Assembly (NCBI RefSeq): GCF_018986915.1 | Contig: NZ_CP076723.1 | Location: 186,001-250,000 of the forward strand | DNA from: Geomonas oryzisoli | Lineage (GTDB): Bacteria; Desulfobacterota; Desulfuromonadia; Geobacterales; Geobacteraceae | Direction of reading: 5' to 3' | DNA length: 64,000 nucleotides | Shown: piece by piece, positions 22,969-31,575 of the stretch | How positions within the stretch are numbered: the stretch's first letter is position 1 | Layout of the letters: every line of letters begins with the position of its first letter | Translations under genes and position numbers: made by a program | Notes under the pieces: model-generated | The model's input: only the letters and a program-made list of their open reading frames with translations | Database searches by the model: none | What the model was told of the DNA's origin: nothing

Positions 22969-23265
22969 TTACATCTTCTCCTTCACGCTCCTGATCTTGT
23001 CCTCCATGGTCTGCTCCCGGTCGGTGCGGGTGCCGAGCTTCACCGTGGTGGTGATGCGCGGGGCGCCCATGGCGTGCACGGTCTCGTGGCAGCGCTTGAT
23101 GGCAGCGAAGACTTCATCCCATTCCCCTTCGATGTTGGTCCCGTAGGAATGCAGCGCAATCTTCAGTCCCGCTTCGTTCAGCACCTTTTCGCAGGCAGCG
23201 ATGTAACTGGACAGGGAGACGCCGACACCCAGCGGGACGATGCACAGATCAACCATAACTTTCAT
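22969..23265 (-). CDS. MTH1187-type thiamine-binding protein (DUF77)
   Basis: A 98-residue ferredoxin-fold protein of the MTH1187/YkoF-like family. It opens MKVMVDLCIVPLGVGVSLSS and contains ALHSYGTNIEGEWDEVFAAI, both family hallmarks. Members bind thiamine or related pyrimidines and sometimes sit with thiamine transporters. No TPP riboswitch is seen upstream. The ATG at 23263-23265 is preferred over the GTG next to it; GGAGAG lies upstream. It is a single-gene unit. Confidence 0.88.
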   Translation of the reverse strand: MKVMVDLCIVPLGVGVSLSSYIAACEKVLNEAGLKIALHSYGTNIEGEWDEVFAAIKRCHETVHAMGAPRITTTVKLGTRTDREQTMEDKIRSVKEKM

Positions 23266-23501
23266 CACGTTCTCTCCTTATAGTGACAGTACTTTGAGGA
23301 CCCGGCGGCTGCCCCTGGGTCCGGCTACCAATCATAATGGATGCCGGGCAGGTTTTAAAGCAGCAAACTCAGCAGGAGGCGCCGGCAGGCTCAAAGTCTC
23401 GGTGGCACAGGCAAGAAGTTCAGCGGTGTTGACTTTGACTGTCAAGCACCTAAACTGATTCAACTTGCATGTGTCATCACACTGTAACAGTGGAGAAACT
23501 A

Positions 23502-24443
23502 TTGAGTCACACTGAGCAGGCAAATGCCAAGGTGCTGATCACCGGAGCCACCGGCTTCATCGGCAGAAGACTCGTGGATGCCCTGGTGGCGGAAGGAATC
23601 CCGATACGTTGCCTGGTGCGCCGGTCCGAGGTCGCTTTCCCGCCGCAAGCGGAGGTCGTCCAGGGTGACCTGTTGCAGCGCAACTCGCTGCTCGCACCGC
23701 TGCGGGGGATCGAGACGGCGTACTACCTGGTGCACGCCATGGGCGGCGAACGCGCGGGATTCGAGCAACGCGACCGCCAGGCTGCGGAGAATTTCGTGGC
23801 GGCGGCGGAGATGCAGGGGGTGAAGCGGGTCATCTACCTGGGGGGGCTGGGGGAGGAGGGGGACCAACTCTCCGAGCACCTGGCGAGCCGCCTGGAGGTG
23901 GCCAGGATCCTGCAGCGCGGCGCGTTCCAGACCACGTACCTCAGGGCCGCCGTCATCATCGGCGCGGGAGGCGCCTCCTTCGAGATGATCCGTTACCTCG
24001 TGGAGAGGCTTCCGGTCATGATCACGCCGCGCTGGGTCTCGACCAGGTGCCAGTTCATCGCGGTGCAGGACGTGATCGCCTACCTGGTCGGCTGCCTGAA
24101 GGACGCGCGCACCGCCGGCCACACCTATGACATCGGCGGACCGGAGCTCCTCTCCTACCGGGACATGATGGAGCGCTTCGCGGAAGTGGAAAAGAAGTTC
24201 ATCAAGATCATCCCCGTCCCCTTCCTGACCCCGAAGCTCTCCTCCTACTGGGTCTGGCTGATCACGCCGGTAAAGCCGTCCATTTCCATGCCGCTCATCG
24301 AGGGACTGGGCAACGAGGTCATCTGCCACGATCAGGAGATCCGGAAGATCCTTCCCATTCCCCTTACCGGGTTCGACGAGGCGGTGCGCCGGGCACTCGA
24401 GGAGGAAGCGGGGCAGGGGCAGGGAGACACGGGGACGACGTAG
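23502..24443 (+). CDS. NAD(P)H-binding atypical short-chain dehydrogenase (NDUFA9-like)
   Basis: A protein of about 313 residues with the extended-SDR nucleotide motif VLITGATGFIGRRLVDAL at the N-terminus. LVHAMGG, KRVIYLGGLG and TYLRAAVIIGAGGASFEMIRYL follow, as in atypical SDRs of the NDUFA9 / YbjT type. The catalytic Tyr-x-x-x-Lys is not evident, so it may be a quinone-type reductase or a binding protein. The start is uncertain: TTG at 23502 has GGAG six bases upstream, while an in-frame ATG at 23469 has no ribosome site. The gene has no close operon partner. Confidence 0.85.
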   Translation: MSHTEQANAKVLITGATGFIGRRLVDALVAEGIPIRCLVRRSEVAFPPQAEVVQGDLLQRNSLLAPLRGIETAYYLVHAMGGERAGFEQRDRQAAENFVAAAEMQGVKRVIYLGGLGEEGDQLSEHLASRLEVARILQRGAFQTTYLRAAVIIGAGGASFEMIRYLVERLPVMITPRWVSTRCQFIAVQDVIAYLVGCLKDARTAGHTYDIGGPELLSYRDMMERFAEVEKKFIKIIPVPFLTPKLSSYWVWLITPVKPSISMPLIEGLGNEVICHDQEIRKILPIPLTGFDEAVRRALEEEAGQGQGDTGTT

Positions 24444-24558
24444 CCGCTTTTACGCTTAAAGGTTAATTAATAACTGTCGATAAGGGAGGCAGAACCGGCA
24501 GTGATTATTCAGTCGAAGCTGCACCGGCATGGGCGACGGACGCGGCCAGGGGAGAGAC

Positions 24559-24951
24559 ATGAAGTGCTTGATCATTGAGGACAACGAATTCCTGCGCGAA
24601 GGTCTCATCATGTTTTTGCAGGGGGTGGCGGAGATCGAGACCGCCGGCAACGGCCGGGAAGGCGTCGACCGCTTCACCGAGGCGTTGCAGCAGGGGCATC
24701 CCTTCGACCTGGTACTGCTCGATATCGTCATGCCGGAGATGGACGGCCAGCAGGCGCTGAAGCTGATGCGCAAGGCGGAAAGGGAAGAGGGCGCCGGCGG
24801 GCGCAAGAGCGTGATCATCATGACCACGGCCTTGAACTCCCCCGCCAACATGGAAGAGGCGATGTGGGACGGCGACTGCAGCGACTACCTGGTGAAGCCG
24901 GTCGCTCGCGCCGACCTGATGGCCATGCTGCAGCGTCACGGCCTGCTCTGA
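24559..24951 (+). CDS. Stand-alone response regulator receiver protein
   Basis: A 130-residue receiver domain: acidic pocket IIEDNE at residue 5, phospho-acceptor Asp in DLVLLDIVMPEMDG near residue 55 and the conserved Lys in DYLVKPVARAD near residue 112. There is no output domain, so it signals by protein contact. GGGGAGAG lies before the ATG; an upstream in-frame start at 24529 lacks a site. The next gene, 19 bases on, encodes a PilZ-type protein. Confidence 0.93.
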   Translation: MKCLIIEDNEFLREGLIMFLQGVAEIETAGNGREGVDRFTEALQQGHPFDLVLLDIVMPEMDGQQALKLMRKAEREEGAGGRKSVIIMTTALNSPANMEEAMWDGDCSDYLVKPVARADLMAMLQRHGLL

Positions 24952-24970
24952 AGCGGCGAAGGGACCGACC

Positions 24971-25690
24971 ATGGAACCTAACTTCTACCGGCCCACGGTG
25001 CAAAGCTCCCTCGAGCAGGACTCCCTGGAGATACTCGCAAACTTCCGGGAGCTCATCAAGGAGAGTTCGGGAACCAGGGTCAAACTGCTGAACTACTACA
25101 AGGGACTGCCGATCAGCTATCCCGCCACCCTGGTGGAAGTGAGCGGCCAGGTCCTGGAACTGGACGTGCACCCGCAGCAGGCGGTGGCCCTCGGGCTGTC
25201 CAAGCGGACCTGCATCAAGTGCGGCATCTTCAGCCACACCCTTTTGGCCGAGGTCAAGGATGCGGACGTGCGGCGCATGATGGCGTCCCTGCACAACTTC
25301 AGCTACGTGGACCTGATGGCGGAGCAGCGCGCCTCGCTGCGGCTTGAGCTCGATCCTCCCTGCGAGGCGGAGATCACCGCTTCAGGCCGGACCGTGGCGG
25401 CAATGGCGCTCGATGTGTCGCTGGGCGGATTCTCCGCGCTGAGCTCGCAACCGAGCCAACTGGAGAAGGGGGCCGAGGTGCTGCTCAAGGTGATGATGCC
25501 CAACCTGCTGCACAACACGGTGACCCCGCTGGAGGTTCCGGCGACCGTGGTGGATGTCTCCTGCGGTGACGACGGCGATCTCTGCCGCTTTGCCATAAGC
25601 TCCGATGCACAGGCCGAAGGGGTGCTTTCCCGTTTCATTTTCCAGCGCCAGGTGGACCTGATTCGGGAGTTGAAGGAGATGAGCGGCTGA
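24971..25690 (+). CDS. PilZ domain protein
   Basis: A 239-residue protein with a YcgR-like N-terminal part (residues 20-115) and a PilZ domain. EQRASLRLELDPP near residue 118 carries RxxxR, and DVSLGGFSAL near residue 150 carries DxSxxG, the two c-di-GMP-binding motifs. It therefore probably responds to cyclic di-GMP. Two Cys (CIKCG) lie near residue 80. It sits in the middle of a three-gene operon between a receiver protein and a cytidylate-kinase-like protein. Confidence 0.82.
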   Translation: MEPNFYRPTVQSSLEQDSLEILANFRELIKESSGTRVKLLNYYKGLPISYPATLVEVSGQVLELDVHPQQAVALGLSKRTCIKCGIFSHTLLAEVKDADVRRMMASLHNFSYVDLMAEQRASLRLELDPPCEAEITASGRTVAAMALDVSLGGFSALSSQPSQLEKGAEVLLKVMMPNLLHNTVTPLEVPATVVDVSCGDDGDLCRFAISSDAQAEGVLSRFIFQRQVDLIRELKEMSG

Positions 25691-25715
25691 GGACAAGCCG
25701 CGTCAAGGAGAGCGT

Positions 25716-26420
25716 ATGCCTGACAACCTGTTCATACCGTCGGTGGATTTGCGGATAGGGAGCCTCGAGGAGTACAACCGCAGACAGAAGGAGAAGGCGG
25801 CCTCGCGGCACGCCAAGCCGAAACCGCGCCCCTGCATCACCATCTCGCGGGAATACGGCTGCACCGGGTACCCGACCGCCGAACTGCTGCGCGACATCCT
25901 CATGCAGAGGACCGGCGAGGAATGGGTCCTGATCGACCGGGCCATCGTCGAGGAGGTCGCCAAGCGCCACAACCTGTCCCGGGAGATACTGCAGACGCTG
26001 GGCGAGGACAACCGGCTCCTCTCGGAGGTCCTGGCCACCTTCTCCTCGCGCTGGAAAAGCAATTACGACTATTTCCTCCCCCTGTCCCAGCACGTGGTGG
26101 CGCTCGCCGAGCAGGGAAACGTCCTGATCCTGGACCTGGGGGGCGCCATCGTCGCCAGGCACCTGGAGCATTCCTACCACTTCAGGATCTTCGGTTCCGA
26201 ACAGTTCAAGACCGCGACACTCGCACGCCGTCTCAACATCGAGGAGGAAGAGGCCGAGAAGCTCATGCACCGGCAGCAAAAGGTGCGCGACCGCTTCACC
26301 AAGGACTTCCTGAACCAGGACGGCCATGACCCCGCTCTCTACGACATGCTGTTCAACAACGATCGCTGCCCTTCCGACCGGATCGCCCACACCATCGCCG
26401 ACTTCGTGATCAAACCCTGA
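25716..26420 (+). CDS. Cytidylate kinase-like protein
   Basis: A 234-residue protein of the Cytidylate_kin2-type P-loop family. The first 35 residues are a basic linker. CITISREYGCTGYPTAELL replaces the usual Walker A loop of CMP kinase, and VLIDRAIVEEVAKRH and LILDLGGAIVARHL follow. It is distinct from the housekeeping cmk; the substrate and role are unknown. It starts after AAGGAGAG, 25 bases behind the PilZ gene, and its end overlaps the convergent amylase gene by 11 bases. Confidence 0.8.
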   Translation: MPDNLFIPSVDLRIGSLEEYNRRQKEKAASRHAKPKPRPCITISREYGCTGYPTAELLRDILMQRTGEEWVLIDRAIVEEVAKRHNLSREILQTLGEDNRLLSEVLATFSSRWKSNYDYFLPLSQHVVALAEQGNVLILDLGGAIVARHLEHSYHFRIFGSEQFKTATLARRLNIEEEEAEKLMHRQQKVRDRFTKDFLNQDGHDPALYDMLFNNDRCPSDRIAHTIADFVIKP

Positions 26421-28581
26421 CCAGCTTCAGGTACTGCACCTCGTTGGGGAGGGTGAAGACGACGTAGATGCCGTTGTCGTAGATGTCCTGCGCGTTGCGT
26501 GCCGCCGGCCACAGCGTGCGGTTTGGGTCGTCGGCCACCAGGTTCCTTGCCTGGTACTCCCCGGAAAGCCTGATCGCCCCCGGCAAACGGAAGGTGCCCG
26601 CGTTGCCGTGGGAGGTGTCCAGGTTGACGAAAACCAGCGTCACCGCGTCACGCTCGCCGTCCTCCCCGCGCCAGCGCGCCACCGAATAGATCTCCTCGTG
26701 AAACCCGCCTTCGACCAAGCACAGGAAGTACCGGTTCGGCTCCCGCAGTTCCGGCGTCGCCTCGCGCGCCTGGTTGATCTTCAGGTACATCCGTCCCACC
26801 GCCTCCCGTTCCGGGATGTCGTCGGTCCACGCCTTGTACATGTTGGCCCAGCTGTCCCGGAAGGGGAGCTTGTCCGCGAGACCCAGCGGCTGCCCCATGA
26901 AAATCATCGGACAGCCGTAGATGGACGCGGTCACGGCGTAGCGCGCCATCATGGCCCACTTGTTGTCGTTGCCCATCTCGTCGTGGCTGGTGCCGTTGTG
27001 CATCACCAGCGCCTCCCCGCCGAACAGGGTGCTCTCCGCCTCGAGCGAGTGGAACAGGTCGGTCATCCGCACCGCGTTCATCCGGTACAGGTGGTGGTCC
27101 TTCGTGGTCAATACGTCGAAGACCCGGTTCAGCCGGTACTGGATCACGTCCGGGTCGAGCACCTCGGCCAGGAAGATGAAGTCCCAGCGCGCCTTCCGGG
27201 TACGGTTCACGATGTACTCCCAGAGCTGGTTGGGGAGTCCCTGCGCGAAGTCGGCCCGGATCCCCGCCAATTTGCCGCCGCTTTTTTCGATCCAGTAGGG
27301 GAGGATGTAGCCGAAGTACTGCCAGAGCCGTTCCGTCTCGCTGTCCGAGGCGAGGTCGCTGTAGAGGATGTCCCGCTCGTCTTCGGCGTTCCCCTTCGGG
27401 TCCCAGTGGGTCACCGGGTTGCCCCAGTAGTCGGTTCCGCGGCCGGGCTTGGGGCCCAGGGCGGAGTAGTCCCCGAAGAACCAGTCCACGTTGGCGTCGT
27501 CCCAGATGTGCTCGTTGAGGCGGTCCGCCGGTGCCCAGACCGCGCACTCGAAGTCGGAATGGGCGGCTTCGCGGTAGTAGGGGACGCTGTGACCGTCGAC
27601 GAAGGCCGTGCCGCGGGTGCACCAGGACGGGCGGTGCTGGCGGACCCACTCTTCCTGCTCCTGCATCGAGCAAAAGCCGAGGTCGACGGCTCCCGCCCCG
27701 TAGATGACGTCGCGGCCGGCGTGGTTGAAGGCGAGATCTATGAAGACATCCAGATCGTCGTCCTTGGCCTCCCGGAACAGGGTCTGGAACAGTTCGAGGG
27801 CGCGGGCCGGTGCGGCGTTGTCGGCAAGCCAGCGGTTGATGCTCCAGTAGTCGCGCGACGAGTAGGGGCTCCCGGGGCTGTCGTTGGTCGCCCAGTCCCA
27901 CTTCTGGCGGTCCCAGCGCCACTGCGTGTTGGGGAAGACCGGCATGAGCCAGAGCGTGTTGAAGCCCAATTCCTTGTTGATGTAGGTGAGCTGGAACGGG
28001 TTGAAGCCGTCGAAGTCGTGGGTGGAGAGGAAGTCGTCCAGCGTGCTGCGGTTCTCGTAGGAGCCGCCGGCCAGGGCCTCGACGGTGAGGGCGTTGGCCT
28101 CGTAGAGCCGCGCCTGGGCGGCCTTGCCGGGTGATACGACAACGGCGCAGTCGCGCTGCGACGGTTGTCCCGGCCAGGGAGAGAAATCGTTGTGCCACCA
28201 CCAGGTGTCGGAGCCCGCACTGCGGTAGCGGGCCGTGATGCGGTAAGCGCCGCACTTCTGGACCGGCAGTTCCAGGGTGAAGACCAGGTTGTCGAAGGAC
28301 CTCCCCTGGAACGACATCCGGTAGGGCATCCAGTACGAGGTGGGGCCGCCGGAGTCGGCGAGCGGCTCGTGGGTCCTGACGAAGTCGCGCCGGTTCAGGT
28401 TGCTGAAGAGCTCCACCTCGAACTCTTCCGGTTGGCTCCCCTGGGCGGCGATCTCCACGCTGACCTGGAGCCGGCCCGGGGCCGTGCCGCTCATGGTCTC
28501 GTCCAAGAGGAGCTTTACCGTGCCGTAGTTTCCCCAGCGTCCGTTCACCTTGAAGTTGCCGATCCAGGGACTGTATGCCAT
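26410..28581 (-). CDS. GH13 alpha-amylase family protein
   Basis: A 723-residue glycoside hydrolase. About 200 N-terminal residues form a beta-rich, carbohydrate-binding-like region. The catalytic barrel contains DVFIDLAFNHAGRD (region I), GIRADFAQGLP with the nucleophile Asp (region II), FLAEVLD with the acid Glu (region III) and NGTSHDEMGND (region IV). All three catalytic acids appear present. There is no signal peptide, so it probably acts on glycogen or maltodextrin inside the cell. GGGAGGTG precedes the ATG at 28579-28581. It is transcribed alone. Confidence 0.9.
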   Translation of the reverse strand: MAYSPWIGNFKVNGRWGNYGTVKLLLDETMSGTAPGRLQVSVEIAAQGSQPEEFEVELFSNLNRRDFVRTHEPLADSGGPTSYWMPYRMSFQGRSFDNLVFTLELPVQKCGAYRITARYRSAGSDTWWWHNDFSPWPGQPSQRDCAVVVSPGKAAQARLYEANALTVEALAGGSYENRSTLDDFLSTHDFDGFNPFQLTYINKELGFNTLWLMPVFPNTQWRWDRQKWDWATNDSPGSPYSSRDYWSINRWLADNAAPARALELFQTLFREAKDDDLDVFIDLAFNHAGRDVIYGAGAVDLGFCSMQEQEEWVRQHRPSWCTRGTAFVDGHSVPYYREAAHSDFECAVWAPADRLNEHIWDDANVDWFFGDYSALGPKPGRGTDYWGNPVTHWDPKGNAEDERDILYSDLASDSETERLWQYFGYILPYWIEKSGGKLAGIRADFAQGLPNQLWEYIVNRTRKARWDFIFLAEVLDPDVIQYRLNRVFDVLTTKDHHLYRMNAVRMTDLFHSLEAESTLFGGEALVMHNGTSHDEMGNDNKWAMMARYAVTASIYGCPMIFMGQPLGLADKLPFRDSWANMYKAWTDDIPEREAVGRMYLKINQAREATPELREPNRYFLCLVEGGFHEEIYSVARWRGEDGERDAVTLVFVNLDTSHGNAGTFRLPGAIRLSGEYQARNLVADDPNRTLWPAARNAQDIYDNGIYVVFTLPNEVQYLKLVRV

Positions 28582-28697
28582 CGCCACACCTCCCGCGCCG
28601 GCGGGTGGGCCACCGGCAGAGTAGTCCTTCGGGCAAACAAGGTAGAACAGTAGCGGAGTTTGGCCGGTTGGCAACAATGGGGCCGGCGGGAAGGAGT

Positions 28698-28726
28698 GTA
28701 GGTGCGAATAATCATTCGCCCTGCAC
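28698..28726 (+). repeat. Single copy of the GGGGCGAAT palindromic repeat
   Basis: GTAGGTGCGAATAATCATTC continues GCCCTGCACC: the same 24-base element as at 1890, with one change (GGGG to GGTG) and a compensating CACC downstream, so the outer stem is kept. It lies between the amylase and MarR genes. Confidence 0.8.
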
Positions 28727-28756
28727 CGTCGGGAGCGCGTCGAAAAGGGCAGTCTA

Positions 28757-28795
28757 ACAGGGATAAAGGGATGAAGCGATGACGGGGATAAACGG
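28757..28795 (+). repeat. GGGATAAA repeat remnant
   Basis: Three GGGATAAA/GGGATGAA-type units in 39 bases, matching the repeats at 45729-45758 and 61712-61780. It lies just behind the MarR gene. Confidence 0.55.
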
Positions 28796-28804
28796 TGTGA
28801 AGAC

Positions 28805-29230
28805 CTAGGGGAGATTGGCGCGGATCTTCTTCAACAGGCGGACCAGCTCGCGCTGCTCCGCGTCGTCGACGCCGCGCCACATCTGGTCGATCAGGTTGCG
28901 CGACACCTCCTCGAAGACGGGCTGCAGCGCCTGTCCCCGCTGCGACAGCTTGACGTACACGGTCCGCTGATCGAGCGTGCTGCTCACCTTGTCCACGTAG
29001 CCGTTGGCGACCAGTTTCCCCACCAGCGCGGTCACCGTCGACTTGTCCCGGCGTACCGCCTTGGCCAGGTCCTTCATGGTGACCTCCTCGTTGTTGAAGA
29101 GGTGGTACAGGATGGCTCCGTGTGAAGGGGCGAGTCCCTCGATCCCCAGGCGCTTCAGCTCCTGGAGCAGGTACCGGTTGATCCCGGCGCGGGTGTCGCT
29201 GATGATGGCGGCGATATTCCTGGTTTCCAT
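28805..29230 (-). CDS. MarR family transcriptional regulator
   Basis: A 141-residue MarR regulator. LAPSHGAILYHLFNNEEVTM leads into the winged helix, whose recognition part is KDLAKAVRRDKSTVTALVGKL, and the wing is STLDQRTVYVKLSQRG. It should bind as a dimer to a palindrome and respond to a small ligand. The only adjacent symmetric site is inside its own promoter, so auto-repression is expected. No obvious target transporter lies next to it. Confidence 0.94.
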   Translation of the reverse strand: METRNIAAIISDTRAGINRYLLQELKRLGIEGLAPSHGAILYHLFNNEEVTMKDLAKAVRRDKSTVTALVGKLVANGYVDKVSSTLDQRTVYVKLSQRGQALQPVFEEVSRNLIDQMWRGVDDAEQRELVRLLKKIRANLP

Positions 29231-29238
29231 GACCTGGG

Positions 29239-29267
29239 AATTTAGTTTGACGGCAAACTAAAGTCAA
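29239..29267 (-). promoter_or_regulatory. marR promoter with an operator in its spacer
   Basis: On the minus strand TTGACT, exactly 17 bases and TAAATT form a promoter. A perfect 9-bp inverted repeat, TTTAGTTTG-ACGG-CAAACTAAA on the plus strand (29241-29262), covers the spacer and the -10 element. Repressor bound here would block polymerase directly. Confidence 0.85.
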
Positions 29268-29329
29268 GAAAAAAACCGGCGGGTTCAAACTGCGCCCTGC
29301 CGGCTGGGAAAAACTTGCCGCGATCGCGG

Positions 29330-31387
29330 TCAGTCGTCGGAGAGGAAGGTGTCCTCGATCTTGACGGACAGGGTGCTGATGTCGAACGGTTTCTGGATGA
29401 AGTGCATCCCCTCTTCGACCACGCCGCTCCTCGCCACCAGGTCGGCCGTGTAGCCGGACATGAACAGCACCTTCACGTCGGGGAAGTTCGCCTTGATCTC
29501 CTGGACCATTTCGCTGCCGCTCATGCCGGGCATGATGACGTCGGTCAACACCAGGTCGATCCTGTTCTCCCTCCTGGTGCAGATGTCGATCCCGGCCTGG
29601 GGGGTGTCGGCAACGATGACGTGATACCCCAACTCCTTCAGGTACGACCTGGTGACGTTGCGCACCATTTCGTTGTCCTCGACCAGCAGTACGGTGCCGG
29701 TGCCGATCCGGACATCGGTGCACCTTCTCTGCATCTCGGCGGGGGTGGCGCCGCTGGTGCGGGGGAGGTAGATCTTGAAGGAGGTGCCGTGGCCTAACTC
29801 CGAGTAGACGTTGATGAAGCCGCCGTTTTGCCGGACGATGCCGTACACGGTGGCGAGCCCGAGCCCGGTTCCCTTGCCCATTTCCTTGGTGGTGTAGAAG
29901 GGTTCGAAGATGTGCTCCAGCACCTCGTCTCCCATCCCTACCCCCGTGTCGCTCACCACCAGTTGCACGTACTCGCCCGGGACGGAGTCGCGCAGATACT
30001 GGCAGCTCTTCTGGCTCAGATAGATGTTGTCCGTGTGGATGGAGAGCACCCCCCCGTCGGGCATGGCGTCGCGGGCGTTGACGGCGAGATTCACCAGCAC
30101 CTGGTCGACCTGGGAGGGATCCATTTCCACGCTCCAAAGGTCGGCTCCGGGGCGGAAGTTCAACGTGATACTCTCCTCGATGAGCCTCAGCAGCGTCTTC
30201 TGCGCCTCGCCCACGAGCTGGTTCAGGTCGATCGGCCGCGGGTCGATGATCTCCTTGCGGGAGAAGGCGAGCAACTGGCGGGTGATCTGGCTCGAGCGCT
30301 GCGCCGCCCTTGAAATCTCCTCCAGCGGGTGCCACAGCGGATGCCCCGGATTGATCTTCATCTGCGCGAGTTGTGCCTGCCCCATGATCACGGTGAGCAT
30401 GTTGTTGAAATCGTGGGCCACCCCTCCGGCCAGCCTCCCCACCGATTCCATTTTCAGCGCCTGGCGCAGTTGTTCTTCGGTCTGTTTGCGCTCGGTGATG
30501 TCACGCACGGTGGCGATGACGCCGACGATTTCGCCGCCGGCGTTTCTAAACGGCGCCAGGGTGTCCGCATGCCAGATGGTGCGGCCCGAATCGGGGGCTC
30601 TCAGTTCCACCTCGTCAGATTCGACGCCGTTGCCGGCGAGCACCCGCTGCAGCCTCTGGACCACCCCCGCCTTCTCGAGCATGGGAAAGACATCCTGGGG
30701 GAGTTTCCCGAGGACCTGCTCGGCGCGGTAACCGGAGAGCGTCTCCATGTAGCGGTTCCAGACCTGAAAGCGCAGGCCTCGATCGTAAACGATGATCCCT
30801 TCCTGGGCGCTGGAGATGATCTGCTGCAGGCGTTCCTCGCTCTCGCGCAGGCACTCCTGGACCTCCAGACTTCTCAACTGGGTCAGCCCCTGGATGGCGA
30901 GCAGTTCGGTAAGGTTGGCGATGAAAGAAAGGTTCTGGTCCAGCCGGTCCTGGCTGATGACCGGGACGCGGTCCATGGCCAGCAGGTAGGATGCCTCGTC
31001 GAAGCCGTACTGCTGCGCCTGAAGCCGGAAACGGCCGCGATCGGGAGGTTGCAGGAAGAGCTGCCCGGTGAAGATGTTGGCGAGGTGTTCGCCCTCTATG
31101 ATAAGCGGCGTGGCGGTGTCGGTGAGTCCCAGGGGGCAGGTGATCTGAACGTGGCGCTGCTGGTCCTGGAGCCCGCTGGTGATTTTCCGGTCGCTTTCAA
31201 TGCAGAACAGCTCGGTGGTGTGGTTGCCGCGGTGGAACCTGGTACAGATTTCCTGCCACCCGGAGCCGGTCAGGATGGTTCCCTCCAGGTCGATGATCGC
31301 CGAGGGGATCCCGGACACCGCATAGAGGCTGTCGAGGATCGTCTGCAGTTTCGGGATGTCGAGAAGTTCGGCGATTGAGTATTTCAT
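29330..31387 (-). CDS. Hybrid histidine kinase with PocR sensor, PAS and receiver domains
   Basis: A 685-residue protein. Residues 10-170 match the PocR ligand-binding domain (LQTILDSLYAVSGIPSAIID; a conserved Cys in LFCIESD and CPLGL). A PAS domain follows (IVYDRGLRFQVWN), then the HisKA box GGVAHDFNNMLT, the ATPase boxes NARDAMPDGG, DTGVGM and GKGTGLGLATV, and a C-terminal receiver with Asp in DLVLTDVIMPGMSG. There is no membrane segment, so it is a cytosolic sensor. The ligand is unknown; PocR domains bind small metabolites or redox cofactors. It is a single gene without a dedicated regulator next to it. Confidence 0.92.
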   Translation of the reverse strand: MKYSIAELLDIPKLQTILDSLYAVSGIPSAIIDLEGTILTGSGWQEICTRFHRGNHTTELFCIESDRKITSGLQDQQRHVQITCPLGLTDTATPLIIEGEHLANIFTGQLFLQPPDRGRFRLQAQQYGFDEASYLLAMDRVPVISQDRLDQNLSFIANLTELLAIQGLTQLRSLEVQECLRESEERLQQIISSAQEGIIVYDRGLRFQVWNRYMETLSGYRAEQVLGKLPQDVFPMLEKAGVVQRLQRVLAGNGVESDEVELRAPDSGRTIWHADTLAPFRNAGGEIVGVIATVRDITERKQTEEQLRQALKMESVGRLAGGVAHDFNNMLTVIMGQAQLAQMKINPGHPLWHPLEEISRAAQRSSQITRQLLAFSRKEIIDPRPIDLNQLVGEAQKTLLRLIEESITLNFRPGADLWSVEMDPSQVDQVLVNLAVNARDAMPDGGVLSIHTDNIYLSQKSCQYLRDSVPGEYVQLVVSDTGVGMGDEVLEHIFEPFYTTKEMGKGTGLGLATVYGIVRQNGGFINVYSELGHGTSFKIYLPRTSGATPAEMQRRCTDVRIGTGTVLLVEDNEMVRNVTRSYLKELGYHVIVADTPQAGIDICTRRENRIDLVLTDVIMPGMSGSEMVQEIKANFPDVKVLFMSGYTADLVARSGVVEEGMHFIQKPFDISTLSVKIEDTFLSDD

Positions 31388-31575
31388 CTGGATTCCCGGT
31401 ATCCGCTGTATCGGTTGCAGCCACTGATATAAGCACCTGTTGCGGCCTTGCCATATTACTTATAGAGTCTTCCGAATAGTGTCAATGAGTGAAAAGGAAG
31501 GGGGCGCCGGGAAACTTCGTAACGGGTCAGCGTAATAAACCCTCTCAGGCCGAGGACATGAACAGATGAGATGAA

